Shown: positions 24,187 to 33,410, counted from the stretch's first letter. The stretch is 64,000 nt of DNA from an uncultured Parasphingopyxis sp. (GCF_937129435.1 NZ_CAKZNF010000054.1:1-64000); one strand, 5' to 3'. Numbers and translations: made by a program. The notes: a model not told the origin generated them from the sequence alone.

Positions 24187-26733
24187 ATGGCCGCCATGGC
24201 GGAGGAGCAGGCAGAGACAAGCTTCAGCGTGAAGCTGAGGCGGGAAGCAACCGGATTTGCCGGTGCGATCCGCCGTGCGCTTTCCAAGCGGCGTTTCCGC
24301 TGGCCGCTCTATTTCCTCGGCCTGATGCTCGCCGCGATCATCGCCTTCTGGTTCATCTTCCTGCGCGACCTGCCCTCGGCCGAAAGCCTGCTCGATTATG
24401 AACCGGCGCTGCCGACTTTCGTGCGCGACGTGAACGGCGAGCCCGTGCAGAGCTTCGCGCGCGAACAGCGCGTCGAGCTGGCGTTCGAGGAATATCCGCC
24501 GGTCCTGATCCGCGCCTTCCTCGCCGCCGAGGACCGGACCTTCTTCACCCATGGCGGCCTCGATTATACCGGCCTCGCGGGAGCGGTGATCGACTATATT
24601 TCCAAGATGGGATCGGGCGAGCGCGCACGTGGTGGTTCGACGATCACCCAGCAGGTGGCGAAGAACCTGCTGCTCGACGATGAATATTCGGTCACGCGCA
24701 AGATTCGCGAGGCCGTGCTTGCCTATCGTATCGAAAGCGTGCTGACCAAGGAACAGATTCTCGAGCTCTATCTCAATCAGATATTCCTCGGCCGGAATGC
24801 CTATGGTGTGCAGGCAGCTTCCCGTGCCTATTTCGATAAGGACGTATCCGAGCTCGAAGCGCACGAAGCCGCCTTTCTCGCGGCCCTCCCCCGCGCACCG
24901 GCGAACTACAACCCGAACCGCTTCCCTGAACGCGCGCTCGCCCGCCGCAATTGGGTGCTCGACCAGATGCTGTCGAACGATTGGCTGACAACGGAACAAC
25001 ATCGCGCCGCACACGCGCAGCCGCTCGGCACGACGCGCGCCGGACGTCCGATCACCGACAATGTGAACGGCTATTACATGGAGGAGGTCCGGCGGATCCT
25101 GATCGACCGGTTCGGCGAGGACGCCGAGGACGGGCCGTTCGGCATTTATTCGGGCGGCCTGTGGGTCCGCACCTCCTATGATCCGCAAATGCAGGCGAGC
25201 GCCGAGGAATCCTTCCGCAACGGCCTGATGCGCGTCGATGCCGGCCGGGCCTGGGAAGGCCCCATCGCAACCATCCCGATGGACGATGGCGAATGGCAGT
25301 CGCATCTTGCCAGCGCCAATTTGTGGGTTGGCTATGAAGACTGGCGGGTGGCTGTCGTGCTGTCGAAAGACGGTGGCAGCGCACGGATCGGCTTTGCCGA
25401 TGGCGAAACAGGCACCATGCCATCGGGAACCGCCGGAATTGCGCGTCGCGGCGGCGGCACGGCATGGAGCACGATGCAGCCCGGCGACATCATCACGGTG
25501 CGGCCGATCGGCGGCGACAGCTATGCCTTTGCCAAACAGCCCTCGATGTCGGGCGGTATGGTCGTCGAGGCGGTGCAGACGGGCCGGGTCTACGCAATGC
25601 AGGGCGGTTTCAGCCAAGGCCTCGAAGCATTCAACCGCGCCACGCAGGCCGAACGCCAGCCGGGATCGAGCATCAAGCCGTTCGTTTATGCGGCCGCACT
25701 CGAAAACGGGATGACACCGGCCTCGATCGTCGTCGACGGGCCGTTCTGCGTCTACCAGTCCGCCTCGCTCGGCACAAAATGCTTCCGCAATTCGGGCGGC
25801 GGTGCGGCGGGGCCGCAGACGCTGCGCTGGGGTCTCGAAAATTCGCGCAACCTCATGACGGTGCGCACCGCGTCGGAAACCGGCATGGACAATGTGATCG
25901 AGATGATCAGCCGGGCCAATATCGGCGATTACGAACCCTATCTCGCCTTTTCGCTCGGCGCCGGCGACACGACGGTGCTGCGCATGACGAACGCCTTCGG
26001 GATGCTCGCCAATCATGGCCGCGATGTCGGCCCGTCGCTGATCGACTATGTCCAGGACCGGCATGGCGATGTGATCTATCCCGCGAACTGGGAAGCCTGC
26101 GAAGGCTGCAACGCCGACGATTGGGACGGCGGCCCGATGCCGCGTCCGCCGGTTCCCGGCCGCCGCGTCATGGAAGCGGTCACCGCCTTCCAGATCGTCC
26201 ATATCCTCGAAGGCGTGATCCAGCGCGGCACGGCGACGATCCTGCGCGATCTCGACCGGCCGATGTTCGGCAAGACCGGGACGACCACCGGCCCGACCAA
26301 TGTCTGGTTCGTCGGCGGCACGCCGGACATCGTCGCCGGTGTCTATCTGGGCTACGACGAACAGAATCGCAGCATCGGTGGCGGCGCGGGCGGCACGCTC
26401 GCCGCGCCGATCTGGAAACAGTTCATGCGCGAGACGATGGAGGGCCGCCCGGTCCTCCCGTTCCGCGCACCCGAAGGCGTCCGCATGGTTCGCGTCGACC
26501 GCCGGACGGGCCGCCGCGTCTTCGGCGCCTGGCCGTCGGACAGCCCGCAAACCGCCATCATCTGGGAAGCCTTCCGCGCCGAAAGCGAACCCACCCGGAC
26601 GATCCGCCGCGACGTCATGGCCCGCCGCCCGGTCCGCCGCGAGCGTCAGGTGTCGCAGGAACAGCAGACGGTGGAAACGACCGTGCCGTCGAATGACAGC
26701 GAGTTCTTGCAATCCGAGGGCGGTATCTACTAG
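24187..26733 (+). CDS. penicillin-binding protein 1A (bifunctional transglycosylase/transpeptidase)
   Basis: Polymerises and cross-links peptidoglycan. A cytoplasmic N-terminus of about 40 residues is followed by a single membrane anchor (41-59). The GT51 glycosyltransferase domain has the catalytic E115 in AAEDRTFFTHGG and the GGSTITQQVAKN motif (149-160). The transpeptidase domain has the SxxK motif in QPGSSIKPF near 495, an SRN motif near 557, and KTGTT near 695. Length 848 is as expected for alphaproteobacterial PBP1A. The Arg-rich C-terminal tail is low complexity. The ATG at 24196 is an equally possible start. It lies downstream of the amidase gene, giving a cell-wall pair. Confidence 0.95.
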   Translation: MAAMAEEQAETSFSVKLRREATGFAGAIRRALSKRRFRWPLYFLGLMLAAIIAFWFIFLRDLPSAESLLDYEPALPTFVRDVNGEPVQSFAREQRVELAFEEYPPVLIRAFLAAEDRTFFTHGGLDYTGLAGAVIDYISKMGSGERARGGSTITQQVAKNLLLDDEYSVTRKIREAVLAYRIESVLTKEQILELYLNQIFLGRNAYGVQAASRAYFDKDVSELEAHEAAFLAALPRAPANYNPNRFPERALARRNWVLDQMLSNDWLTTEQHRAAHAQPLGTTRAGRPITDNVNGYYMEEVRRILIDRFGEDAEDGPFGIYSGGLWVRTSYDPQMQASAEESFRNGLMRVDAGRAWEGPIATIPMDDGEWQSHLASANLWVGYEDWRVAVVLSKDGGSARIGFADGETGTMPSGTAGIARRGGGTAWSTMQPGDIITVRPIGGDSYAFAKQPSMSGGMVVEAVQTGRVYAMQGGFSQGLEAFNRATQAERQPGSSIKPFVYAAALENGMTPASIVVDGPFCVYQSASLGTKCFRNSGGGAAGPQTLRWGLENSRNLMTVRTASETGMDNVIEMISRANIGDYEPYLAFSLGAGDTTVLRMTNAFGMLANHGRDVGPSLIDYVQDRHGDVIYPANWEACEGCNADDWDGGPMPRPPVPGRRVMEAVTAFQIVHILEGVIQRGTATILRDLDRPMFGKTGTTTGPTNVWFVGGTPDIVAGVYLGYDEQNRSIGGGAGGTLAAPIWKQFMRETMEGRPVLPFRAPEGVRMVRVDRRTGRRVFGAWPSDSPQTAIIWEAFRAESEPTRTIRRDVMARRPVRRERQVSQEQQTVETTVPSNDSEFLQSEGGIY

Positions 26734-26744
26734 CCATGTTTTCC

Positions 26745-26848
26745 CGTCATTCCCGCGAAAGCGGGAATCCCGCTTTTTTCTGATCCGTTTTCGTTGCACG
26801 CGACCGAGCGGAGAAGGTAGCGGGATTCCCGCTTTCGCGGAAATGACG
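26745..26848. repeat. palindromic intergenic repeat, four-way-junction type (GTCATTCCCGCG family)
   Basis: Two 30-bp arms (26745-26774 and 26819-26848) are nearly perfect inverted copies around 44 bp. Within them four stems can be drawn: end stem CGTCAT/ATGACG, hairpin TCCCGC-GAAA-GCGGGA, inner stem ATCCCGCT/AGCGGGAT, and hairpin TCCCGC-TTTC-GCGGAA with one mismatch. No base is left unpaired at the junction. It lies between the PBP1A and prfB genes. GTCATTCCCGCG repeats are, from memory, dispersed in many proteobacterial genomes. Confidence 0.8.
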
Positions 26849-26873
26849 AACAAAACCGAGTGAGACATCAATC

Positions 26874-28001
26874 ATGCGCGCCGAAGCGCAAGCCCATATC
26901 GATCAGATCAACGACGCGCTCGACCTCCTTCGACGCTTTCTCGACTGGGATGTCGCCAAGAAGCGGCTCGATGAATTGAACGCACAGGTCGAGGATCCCA
27001 CGCTCTGGGACGATCCCAAGGGCGCGCGCGACCTGATGCGCGAACGCCAGCGGCTCGACGCCGCGATCGAGGCCGTGCGCGCCATCAGCCAGGAACGCGA
27101 CGACGCGGCCGAAATGATCGAGCTTGCCGAGGCGGAGGGCGATGACGGCCTCGTCACGGACGCCGAAAAGGCCCTGGCCAAGCTGGCCGACCGCGCCGAG
27201 AGCGACAAGATCGAGGCGCTGCTTGCTGGCGAGGCGGACGGCAACGATACCTATCTCGAAATCCATGCCGGTGCGGGCGGGACCGAGAGCCAGGACTGGG
27301 CCGAGATGCTGCAACGCATGTACCAGCGCTGGGCCGAACGTCGCGGCTACAAGGTCGAGATCGTCGACTATCAGGCCGGCGAACAGGCGGGCGTCAAATC
27401 GGTGACTTTGCTGTTCAAGGGCGAGAATGCCTATGGCTATGCAAAGACGGAAAGCGGCGTGCACCGGCTCGTCCGCATCTCGCCCTATGACAGCTCGGCG
27501 CGGCGCCATACGAGCTTTTCGAGCGTCTGGGTCTATCCGGTAATCGACGACGATATCGCCATCGAGGTCAATGACAGCGACCTGCGCATCGACACCTTCC
27601 GTGCCTCCGGCGCGGGCGGGCAGCACGTGAATACGACCGACAGCGCGGTTCGCATCACCCATGTGCCGACAGGGATCGTCGTTGCCTCGCAATCCCAGCG
27701 TTCGCAGCACAAGAACAAGGCCGAGGCGATGAGCATGCTCAAGGCGCGTCTCTACGAGGCCGAGCTGCGCCGCCGCGAGGAAGAGGCTAACGCGGTCGAA
27801 GCCTCCAAGACCGATATCGGCTGGGGCAACCAGATCCGCTCCTATGTCCTCCAGCCCTATCAGATGGTGAAAGACTTGCGGACGGGCGTGACCTCGACAT
27901 CGCCGAACGATGTGCTCGACGGCGATCTCGACAAGTTCATGGCCGCGGCGCTATCGCAACGCGTGACGGGAGAAAGCGTCGAGGTCGAAGACATCGAATG
28001 A
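26874..28001 (+). CDS. prfB: peptide chain release factor 2
   Basis: Recognises UGA/UAA stop codons and triggers peptide release on the ribosome. The 375-residue frame is continuous, without the in-frame stop and programmed frameshift of the E. coli gene. The GGQ loop ([15 protein letters not shown]) is near residue 248 and carries the methylated glutamine. The stop-codon recognition tripeptide is SPY ([15 protein letters not shown]) instead of the SPF of E. coli; I recall SPY in other alphaproteobacteria. The N-terminal coiled-coil domain 1 (about 1-110) is normal. The stop overlaps the next gene's ATG (ATGATG). Confidence 0.95.
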   Translation: MRAEAQAHIDQINDALDLLRRFLDWDVAKKRLDELNAQVEDPTLWDDPKGARDLMRERQRLDAAIEAVRAISQERDDAAEMIELAEAEGDDGLVTDAEKALAKLADRAESDKIEALLAGEADGNDTYLEIHAGAGGTESQDWAEMLQRMYQRWAERRGYKVEIVDYQAGEQAGVKSVTLLFKGENAYGYAKTESGVHRLVRISPYDSSARRHTSFSSVWVYPVIDDDIAIEVNDSDLRIDTFRASGAGGQHVNTTDSAVRITHVPTGIVVASQSQRSQHKNKAEAMSMLKARLYEAELRRREEEANAVEASKTDIGWGNQIRSYVLQPYQMVKDLRTGVTSTSPNDVLDGDLDKFMAAALSQRVTGESVEVEDIE

Positions 28002-28696
28002 TGCGCGTTGAAGCATTGATGGTCGCGCTGCTCTTCGGCGGCTGCACCGGATCGGGCGAAGATACGAACCGGTCGGGCTTTCCGCCTGCCGACCGCCCCG
28101 TCTCCGATATCATCTCGTCGCAATTTTCCGACGAGGAAACACGCGACCGGCTCAACGAGGCCGAAACCGTCATGGACATGGCCGACATCGAAGAGGGCAT
28201 GACCGTCGCCGATATCGGCGCGGGCAATGGCTATTACACCGTCCGGCTTGCGCGGCGGGTCGGCGATTCGGGACGAGTCTTGGCAGAAGATGTGATCGCG
28301 GAGACGCGCGACCGGCTGGCCGAGCGTGTGACGCGCGAGCGGCTCGACAATGTGAGCGTACGGCTCGGCGAATTCGCCGATCCCAAACTGCCCGAAAACA
28401 GCTTCGACCGCATCTTCATGGTGCACATGTATCACGAGATCGAAAGCCCGTACGAATTCCTCTGGAACATGCGCCCCTCGCTGCGGCCCGAGGGTCTGGT
28501 CGTCGTCGTCGACGCCGACCGGCCCACCAACCGCCACGGCACCCCGCCGGACCTGCTGCGCTGCGAGTTCGAGGCGGTCGGCTATCACCTTGTCGCCTTT
28601 CGCGAGATGCCGGACGCCGGCGGCTATTTCTCGATGTTCGCCGCTCGCGGCGAACGGCCCGAGCCGCAATCGATCGAAGCCTGCGGGCAAGACTGA
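27998..28696 (+). CDS. class I SAM-dependent methyltransferase with lipoprotein-like N-terminus
   Basis: A Rossmann-type methyltransferase of 232 residues. The SAM-binding loop is [16 protein letters not shown] (about 70-85), followed by an acidic RVLAEDV strand and a [13 protein letters not shown] segment like motif II. The first 16 residues form a short hydrophobic run ending in LFGGC, resembling a lipobox, with a polar linker after it. If processed, the enzyme would sit outside the cytoplasm, where SAM is not expected; alternatively the true start is further in or the segment is just an anchor. It overlaps prfB by four bases and is probably co-transcribed. Substrate unknown. Confidence 0.8.
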   Translation: MMRVEALMVALLFGGCTGSGEDTNRSGFPPADRPVSDIISSQFSDEETRDRLNEAETVMDMADIEEGMTVADIGAGNGYYTVRLARRVGDSGRVLAEDVIAETRDRLAERVTRERLDNVSVRLGEFADPKLPENSFDRIFMVHMYHEIESPYEFLWNMRPSLRPEGLVVVVDADRPTNRHGTPPDLLRCEFEAVGYHLVAFREMPDAGGYFSMFAARGERPEPQSIEACGQD

Positions 28697-28699
28697 GTG

Positions 28700-29170
28700 T
28701 CAGAGCAGGTCCAGGGCGCGAAAGCTGCTTGCTTCGTGTCCGGCTGCGACGACGACATGATCGACGAGTTCGATATCGATCGCACAAAGAAGGGCGGCCA
28801 GCCGCCGTGTCGCTTGGATATCGGCATCGCTCGGATCGGAGCCGCCGGCCGGGTGGCGATGCGCCATCAGCAATTTGCGCGCGTCGAGCCTCATCGCATC
28901 GCCGACGATACGGCGAACGGGAAGCGTGAGCCTGTCCGCGCTTTGCGAGATGCCCGCCGTGCGGCCGATCACCTGACCCGCGATATCGAAATGGATCGCG
29001 ACAAAACTTTCGCAATCCCCGCGCGGACGCAGGCTCGCCGAGGCTAGCGCGATCCCTTCGCCGATGGTTGCGAGCTGCCCGGCCATGCTGCGGAGAAAAG
29101 CGGGCGGCGTCCTTGCCCGCCAGCGCAACACGATCCGGTTTCGCGCGATCGCGGCGGCAATTTGCTCCAC
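28700..29170 (-). CDS. RadC/JAB-domain protein, short form
   Basis: A stand-alone JAMM metalloprotease-like domain of the RadC family. The metal-binding motif is present as H104-x-H106[11 protein letters not shown]117, close to the family's HNHPSGDPTPSxxD. The 156-residue product lacks the N-terminal helix-hairpin-helix region of full RadC, so DNA binding is not supported. The start is not firmly set. It is encoded antisense between the methyltransferase and thyA genes and its end lies four bases from the methyltransferase stop. Function of RadC proteins remains unsettled despite the name. Confidence 0.8.
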   Translation of the reverse strand: MEQIAAAIARNRIVLRWRARTPPAFLRSMAGQLATIGEGIALASASLRPRGDCESFVAIHFDIAGQVIGRTAGISQSADRLTLPVRRIVGDAMRLDARKLLMAHRHPAGGSDPSDADIQATRRLAALLCAIDIELVDHVVVAAGHEASSFRALDLL

Positions 29171-29229
29171 ATCGGATGAAAATTGCCCGCTTGGCCGTTC
29201 CCCGGTCCTTCGCCATAAGCGCTCGGACC

Positions 29230-30024
29230 ATGCGGCAATATCTCGATCTCATGCAGCGCATCCTCGACGACGGCGCACGGCAGGACGACCGCACGGGCGT
29301 CGGCACGCTTTCGGTCTTCGGCGCCCAGATGCGGTTCGATCTCAGCAAGGGCTTCCCGCTGCTGACAACGAAGAAGCTGCATATCCGATCGATCATCGTA
29401 GAGCTGCTCTGGTTCCTGCGCGGCGATACCAACATCGATTGGCTCAAGGATCGCAAGGTCAGCATCTGGGACGAATGGGCTGATGAGAATGGCGATCTCG
29501 GGCCGGTCTACGGCAAGCAATGGCGCGACTGGGAGAACCCCCATGGCGCGAATATCGATCAGATCGCCGGGCTGATCGAGCAGATCAATTCCAATCCCGC
29601 CTCGCGCCGCCAGATCGTCTCCGCCTGGAACCCCGCCGACTTGCCGGAGATGGCACTCGCGCCCTGCCACTGCCTGTTCCAGACGCATGTCGCCGACGGC
29701 AAGCTCTCGCTTCAGCTGTATCAGCGCAGTTGCGATGTGTTCCTCGGCGTGCCGTTCAACATCGCGAGCTACGCGCTGCTGACGCACATGCTGGCCCAGC
29801 AATGCGATCTCGAGGTCGGCGATTTCGTCTGGACCGGCGGCGACTGCCATCTCTACGCCAACCATCTCGATCAGGCACGCGAACAGCTGACGCGGACGCC
29901 GGGACCCCTGCCCTCTCTCTCGATCCTTCGGCGTCCGGACGCCATCGATGGCTATGAATATGAGGATTTCGAAATCATGGGCTATGAGGCCGCGCCGCAT
30001 ATTGCAGCGCCGGTGGCCGTCTGA
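29230..30024 (+). CDS. thyA: thymidylate synthase
   Basis: Converts dUMP to dTMP with methylene-tetrahydrofolate. The ATG at 29230 (MRQYLDLMQ) gives 264 residues, the same as the E. coli enzyme. Catalytic C146 is in LAPCHCLFQ; the phosphate-binding arginines are in DDRTGVGT and SRRQIV; the FNIASYALL stretch is the nucleotide/folate site. The C-terminal Val is retained. Next is folA, which regenerates tetrahydrofolate from the dihydrofolate produced here, a standard pairing. Confidence 0.97.
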   Translation: MRQYLDLMQRILDDGARQDDRTGVGTLSVFGAQMRFDLSKGFPLLTTKKLHIRSIIVELLWFLRGDTNIDWLKDRKVSIWDEWADENGDLGPVYGKQWRDWENPHGANIDQIAGLIEQINSNPASRRQIVSAWNPADLPEMALAPCHCLFQTHVADGKLSLQLYQRSCDVFLGVPFNIASYALLTHMLAQQCDLEVGDFVWTGGDCHLYANHLDQAREQLTRTPGPLPSLSILRRPDAIDGYEYEDFEIMGYEAAPHIAAPVAV

Positions 30025-30090
30025 GGGAACGAATCCAACTTCCGGGCGTCATGAAATTGCCGTAACCAGCGGCGAGCGAGTGGAAGTGCC

Positions 30091-30585
30091 ATGAAAGACA
30101 GACCGGAAATCGTCTTCTACCTTGCCCGCGCCGACAACGGCGTGATCGGCAGCGCCAAGGATCTCCCCTGGCGGCTGCCGCCCGACCTGAAAAGGTTCAA
30201 GAAGCTGACCATGGGCAAGGCGATGGTCATGGGCCGCAAGACCTTCGAAAGTTTCGGTGGGCCGCTGCCCGGCCGGCGTCACATCGTCATCACTCGGTCG
30301 CGCGAATGGGAGGCGGACGGCGCAGAGGTTGTGCACGACCCGGAGGAAGCGCTGATCCATGCCGAAGACGCGCCGGAGATCGCCATCGTCGGCGGCGGCG
30401 AAATCTATTCGCTTCTCCTTCCCCGTGCCGACAGGATCGAGCTGACCGAAGTCCACATCGAACCCGACGGCGATACGTTGGCGCCGGAATTTCCGGACAG
30501 CGACTGGCGCGAGATCGAGCGGGAAGACTTTCCGGCAACGGACGACCTGCCGACCTACAGCTTCGTCACACTGGTGCGGCGCTGA
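30091..30585 (+). CDS. folA: dihydrofolate reductase
   Basis: NADPH-dependent reduction of dihydrofolate. The 164-residue sequence has VFYLARADNGVIGSAKDLPW at the N-terminus (Ala-x-x-x-x-x-IG and LPW motifs), MVMGRKTFESFGGPLPGR for the NADPH and substrate site, and IAIVGGGEIYSLLLPRAD for the glycine-rich cofactor loop. It lies 66 bp after thyA and is probably cotranscribed. The first strand begins with Ile/Val-Phe-Tyr instead of the more usual Val-Ala, but the catalytic acidic residue (in DLKRF) is in place. Confidence 0.95.
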   Translation: MKDRPEIVFYLARADNGVIGSAKDLPWRLPPDLKRFKKLTMGKAMVMGRKTFESFGGPLPGRRHIVITRSREWEADGAEVVHDPEEALIHAEDAPEIAIVGGGEIYSLLLPRADRIELTEVHIEPDGDTLAPEFPDSDWREIEREDFPATDDLPTYSFVTLVRR

Positions 30586-30642
30586 CAGCCCGGCCCCGTT
30601 GCCGCATTGCGGCGCCCCCATGTCGACCTTATAGCCCCTCCC

Positions 30643-31569
30643 ATGGAGCGGGTTTTCCATCGCGATCGGCTGCCCGATCATCTGCGCGGCGGCGTGATTG
30701 CGCTGGGCAATTTCGACGGCTTTCACAAAGGACATCAAGCGGTCGCCGGGCGGGCCGTTCATCATGCCAAGGACGATAGCCGTCCCGTCCTCATCGCGAC
30801 GTTCGATCCCCATCCCGTCCGCCATTTCAAACCGGACGTCCCGCCCTTTCGCCTGACGACGCTCGACCAGCGCGAGCGTCTGTTCGGCGCGGCCGGAGCC
30901 GATGCCATGATGGTGTTCGAATTCGGCGACGAACTGGCACAGACGCCGGCGCGCTCCTTCGTCGAGGATATCCTGCTCGATCGTTTCGGCGTTGCGGGCG
31001 TCGTCACCGGCAACGATTTTGTCTTCGGCAAGGGGCGCGAGGGCGATGTCGTGATGCTGGCCGAGCTGGCGCAGCGGCACGGCTTCTTCACCGAAATCGT
31101 CGCGCCGGTCGACGATGGCGAGGAGATCGTCTCGTCGAGCCGGATCCGCGACGCCCTGCAGAGGGGCGATTGTGCCACCGCAACGCGGCTGCTCACCCGG
31201 CCCTTCACGATCGAAGGCATCGTCCAGCACGGCGCGAAACAGGGCCGCGACCTGGGCTATCCCACCGCGAATATCGAACTGGGCAGCTATCTTCGGCCGA
31301 AATACGGGATTTACGCGGTTCGCGGGCAGCTTCCGGACGGCACGATACTCGACGGCGCCGCCAATCTCGGCATTCGCCCCAGCTTCGATCCGCCTGTAGA
31401 GCTGCTCGAACCCCATTTCTTCGACTTTTCCGGCGATCTCTATGGGCAGACGATTACCGTCGAACTGATTGATTATATCCGTGAAGAGGTTAAGTTCGAC
31501 GACCTGGAAGCGCTCAAGGGACAGATGCGCAAAGATTGTGAAGACGCGGGGCGAATACTTTCGGCGTGA
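30643..31569 (+). CDS. ribF: bifunctional riboflavin kinase / FAD synthetase
   Basis: Phosphorylates riboflavin to FMN and adenylates FMN to FAD. The ATG at 30643 (MERVFHRDRL) gives 308 residues, as usual; upstream in-frame codons are spurious. The FAD synthetase domain has GNFDGFHKGHQA (HxGH-like) and VTGNDFVFGKGREGD; the C-terminal kinase domain has GRDLGYPTANIELG and GIYAVRGQL. The SSSRIRDAL motif (ISSTxIR) is near 165. Its stop overlaps the following GTG start. Confidence 0.95.
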   Translation: MERVFHRDRLPDHLRGGVIALGNFDGFHKGHQAVAGRAVHHAKDDSRPVLIATFDPHPVRHFKPDVPPFRLTTLDQRERLFGAAGADAMMVFEFGDELAQTPARSFVEDILLDRFGVAGVVTGNDFVFGKGREGDVVMLAELAQRHGFFTEIVAPVDDGEEIVSSSRIRDALQRGDCATATRLLTRPFTIEGIVQHGAKQGRDLGYPTANIELGSYLRPKYGIYAVRGQLPDGTILDGAANLGIRPSFDPPVELLEPHFFDFSGDLYGQTITVELIDYIREEVKFDDLEALKGQMRKDCEDAGRILSA

Positions 31570-32534
31570 AAATCTGGTTCTTGCGGTTCGGTATGGTCAT
31601 CGGATTGGCCATTCTTTTCTTATCGTTCGTAAACGCCTCATGGCTTGCGCCCGCACCACAAGGTCAACTCAAGCTCATCGCCAATCGCGCAGCCCATCCG
31701 CTGCCCGATTTGGGCGCGGATGCGAACGGATGTCCGGGCGCCCGCATTGCAGGAACGCGCCACAGCTTTATCGCCAATACGCAGCCCTCTATCGCCCAGG
31801 CATTCGCAAAAAGTGCATCAATGGTCAGCGTCGATGTTCGTCGAACCGGCGACGACAGGCTCGTCCTTTTCGAAGATTCGACGCTCGATTGCCGGACAGA
31901 CGGAAGCGGAACGATCGCCGATACCGAAATGGATCGCATGCGCGCGCTCGATGCGGGCTATGGGTACACACCCGATAACGGTCGCACTTTTCCGCTGCGC
32001 GGCATGGGCAATGGCCTGATCATGGCCGTCGATGATCTCTTCATCCAGAATTACGACGCCCCCTTCCTGTTCATCATGCATGGAGAGGCGCGCGACGCAG
32101 ATCTGCTCCATGCAGCGTTTGAACGGGCCGGGATCGAAATCGAAGACCGCTATGGTTTTTTTGGTTCCGAGGCAGCGGTGCGCCGGATGCGCGAGCTCGC
32201 GCCGGACGCGTGGACGATTACCGAAACCGAGATCCGACGCTGCACCTCGGACTATCTGCGCACGGGCTGGACGAGCTTTGTTCCAGAGAGCTGTCGCAAC
32301 GGAACGATCGCGGTTCCGCTGAACTATCAATGGTATATGTGGGGGTGGCCCAACCGGCTGATCGCACGCATGGAATCGGTCGGCGCGCGTATCATCGTCA
32401 TCGGAGACTATGAAGAGGGCGAGCCGTTTCGCGGTGTGACCGATGCGCAAAGGCTGACCAGCGTACCGGAGAGCTTCAACGGCTATATTCTCGTCGACGA
32501 CATCATGACGATCGGCCCGGCACTGCGCAATTAA
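31566..32534 (+). CDS. GDPD-like protein with substituted catalytic residues
   Basis: A GTG start overlapping ribF gives 322 residues with an N-terminal signal anchor (about 8-22). The overall pattern follows the glycerophosphodiester phosphodiesterase fold: LIANRAAHP (37-45), VSVDVRRTGDDRLVLFEDST (87-106) then LDCRTDGSG. Active enzymes carry His-Arg in the first strand, Glu-x-Asp in the second and His-Asp in the third. Here these are Asn40-Arg41, Ser88-x-Asp90 and Glu103-Asp104, so three acid/base or metal-binding positions are changed. The C-terminal part (LNYQWYMWGWPNRLIARMES) is well conserved in the subfamily I recall. It may be a non-hydrolytic relative or a lipid-binding protein. Confidence 0.7.
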   Translation: MKIWFLRFGMVIGLAILFLSFVNASWLAPAPQGQLKLIANRAAHPLPDLGADANGCPGARIAGTRHSFIANTQPSIAQAFAKSASMVSVDVRRTGDDRLVLFEDSTLDCRTDGSGTIADTEMDRMRALDAGYGYTPDNGRTFPLRGMGNGLIMAVDDLFIQNYDAPFLFIMHGEARDADLLHAAFERAGIEIEDRYGFFGSEAAVRRMRELAPDAWTITETEIRRCTSDYLRTGWTSFVPESCRNGTIAVPLNYQWYMWGWPNRLIARMESVGARIIVIGDYEEGEPFRGVTDAQRLTSVPESFNGYILVDDIMTIGPALRN

Positions 32535-32588
32535 GGCCTCCGGCTTCGCGCTTGCCAATCCCGCGCAACGCCCCTATACGCGCGCCTT

Positions 32589-32624
32589 CCCGGCATGTGC
32601 CCCCTGGAGGCGTGCCGGGTTTTT
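32589..32624 (+). promoter_or_regulatory. terminator-like hairpin in the rplY leader
   Basis: CCCGGCA (32589-32595) pairs with TGCCGGG (32613-32619) and TTTTT follows directly. It lies 31 bp before the ATG of the L25 gene, so it either ends the upstream transcript or attenuates rplY. No leader peptide is evident. Confidence 0.65.
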
Positions 32625-32654
32625 GATGAACCACCAGCGAATTGGAGACATGCG

Positions 32655-33332
32655 ATGAGCGACAAGCTGACGCTGTCGGCCGAACCGCGCGAACGAGCAG
32701 GCAAGGGAGCCTCTCGTGCAATGCGTCGCGAAGGCCGCGTACCCGCCGTGATTTACGGCGACAAGAAAGATCCCGAAGCGATCCACATCGAAGAACGGGC
32801 GTTGATGAAGCTGCTGCACACCGGCCACTTCATGAACAGCCTCGTCGAAGTCGAGGTCGGCGGTAACAACAACCGCACGCTTCCCAAGGATGTCCAGTTT
32901 CACCCGGTCACCAGCCGGCCGCTTCATGTCGATTTCATGCGAATCGGCAAGGGCGCGACCGTGACCGTCGACGTGCCCGTGCACTTCGTCAACGAGGAAG
33001 CCTCGCCGGGTCTCAAGCGCGGCGGCGTGCTCAACGTCGTGCGGCACGAGCTCGAACTCAACTGCCCGGCCGATTCGATTCCCGACGAGATCGTGGTCAA
33101 GCTCGACGGTCTCGAGGTTGGCGATTCGATCCATATTTCGCAGGTCGAACTGCCCGAGGGCGTCACCAGCGCGATCGACGATCGCGACTTCACCATCGCC
33201 GGCGTCGTCGCCCCGTCTGCGCTCAAGCGCGAAGAGAGCGAAGCCGAAGAGGGCGAAGAAGTCGCAGCCGACGAAGTTCCCACCACGGAACAGGGCGGCG
33301 ACGAGGAAGAGGGCGAAGGGTCCGAGGACTGA
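32655..33332 (+). CDS. rplY: 50S ribosomal protein L25/general stress protein Ctc
   Basis: Binds 5S rRNA in the large subunit. The ATG at 32655 is preceded by GGAG and gives 225 residues, the long TL5/Ctc form: an N-terminal 5S-binding domain ([20 protein letters not shown] through VDFMRIGKG, about 1-97) and a C-terminal beta domain ([14 protein letters not shown] to VAPSAL). The tail is strongly acidic ([12 protein letters not shown]), as common in alphaproteobacteria. Followed by a clear terminator, and preceded by an attenuator-like hairpin. Confidence 0.95.
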   Translation: MSDKLTLSAEPRERAGKGASRAMRREGRVPAVIYGDKKDPEAIHIEERALMKLLHTGHFMNSLVEVEVGGNNNRTLPKDVQFHPVTSRPLHVDFMRIGKGATVTVDVPVHFVNEEASPGLKRGGVLNVVRHELELNCPADSIPDEIVVKLDGLEVGDSIHISQVELPEGVTSAIDDRDFTIAGVVAPSALKREESEAEEGEEVAADEVPTTEQGGDEEEGEGSED

Positions 33333-33360
33333 TCGCAGCTTCACTCGCAAGAACAAGGGA

Positions 33361-33396
33361 AACCGGCCCGCCGCAAGGTTGGCCGGTTTTCTTTTG
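33361..33396 (+). terminator. rho-independent terminator after rplY
   Basis: AACCGGCC (33361-33368) pairs with GGCCGGTT (33381-33388) and is followed by TTCTTTTG, 28 bp after the rplY stop. Confidence 0.85.
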
Positions 33397-33410
33397 TTTG
33401 GGGCTTGTTT

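Noticed and set aside
23815-26871. Very long minus-strand reading frame (over 1000 codons)
   Set aside because: It lies antisense to the PBP1A gene, has no family motif and no ribosome-binding site, and is explained by GC-rich codon bias of the plus-strand gene. The same applies to long antisense frames opposite kpsC, ribF, prfB, the metalloprotease and rne.
28700-29170. RadC-like gene as a mobile-element anti-restriction marker
   Set aside because: RadC proteins are often carried by mobile elements, but this one lies in a core region without integrase or transposase and lacks the DNA-binding part.
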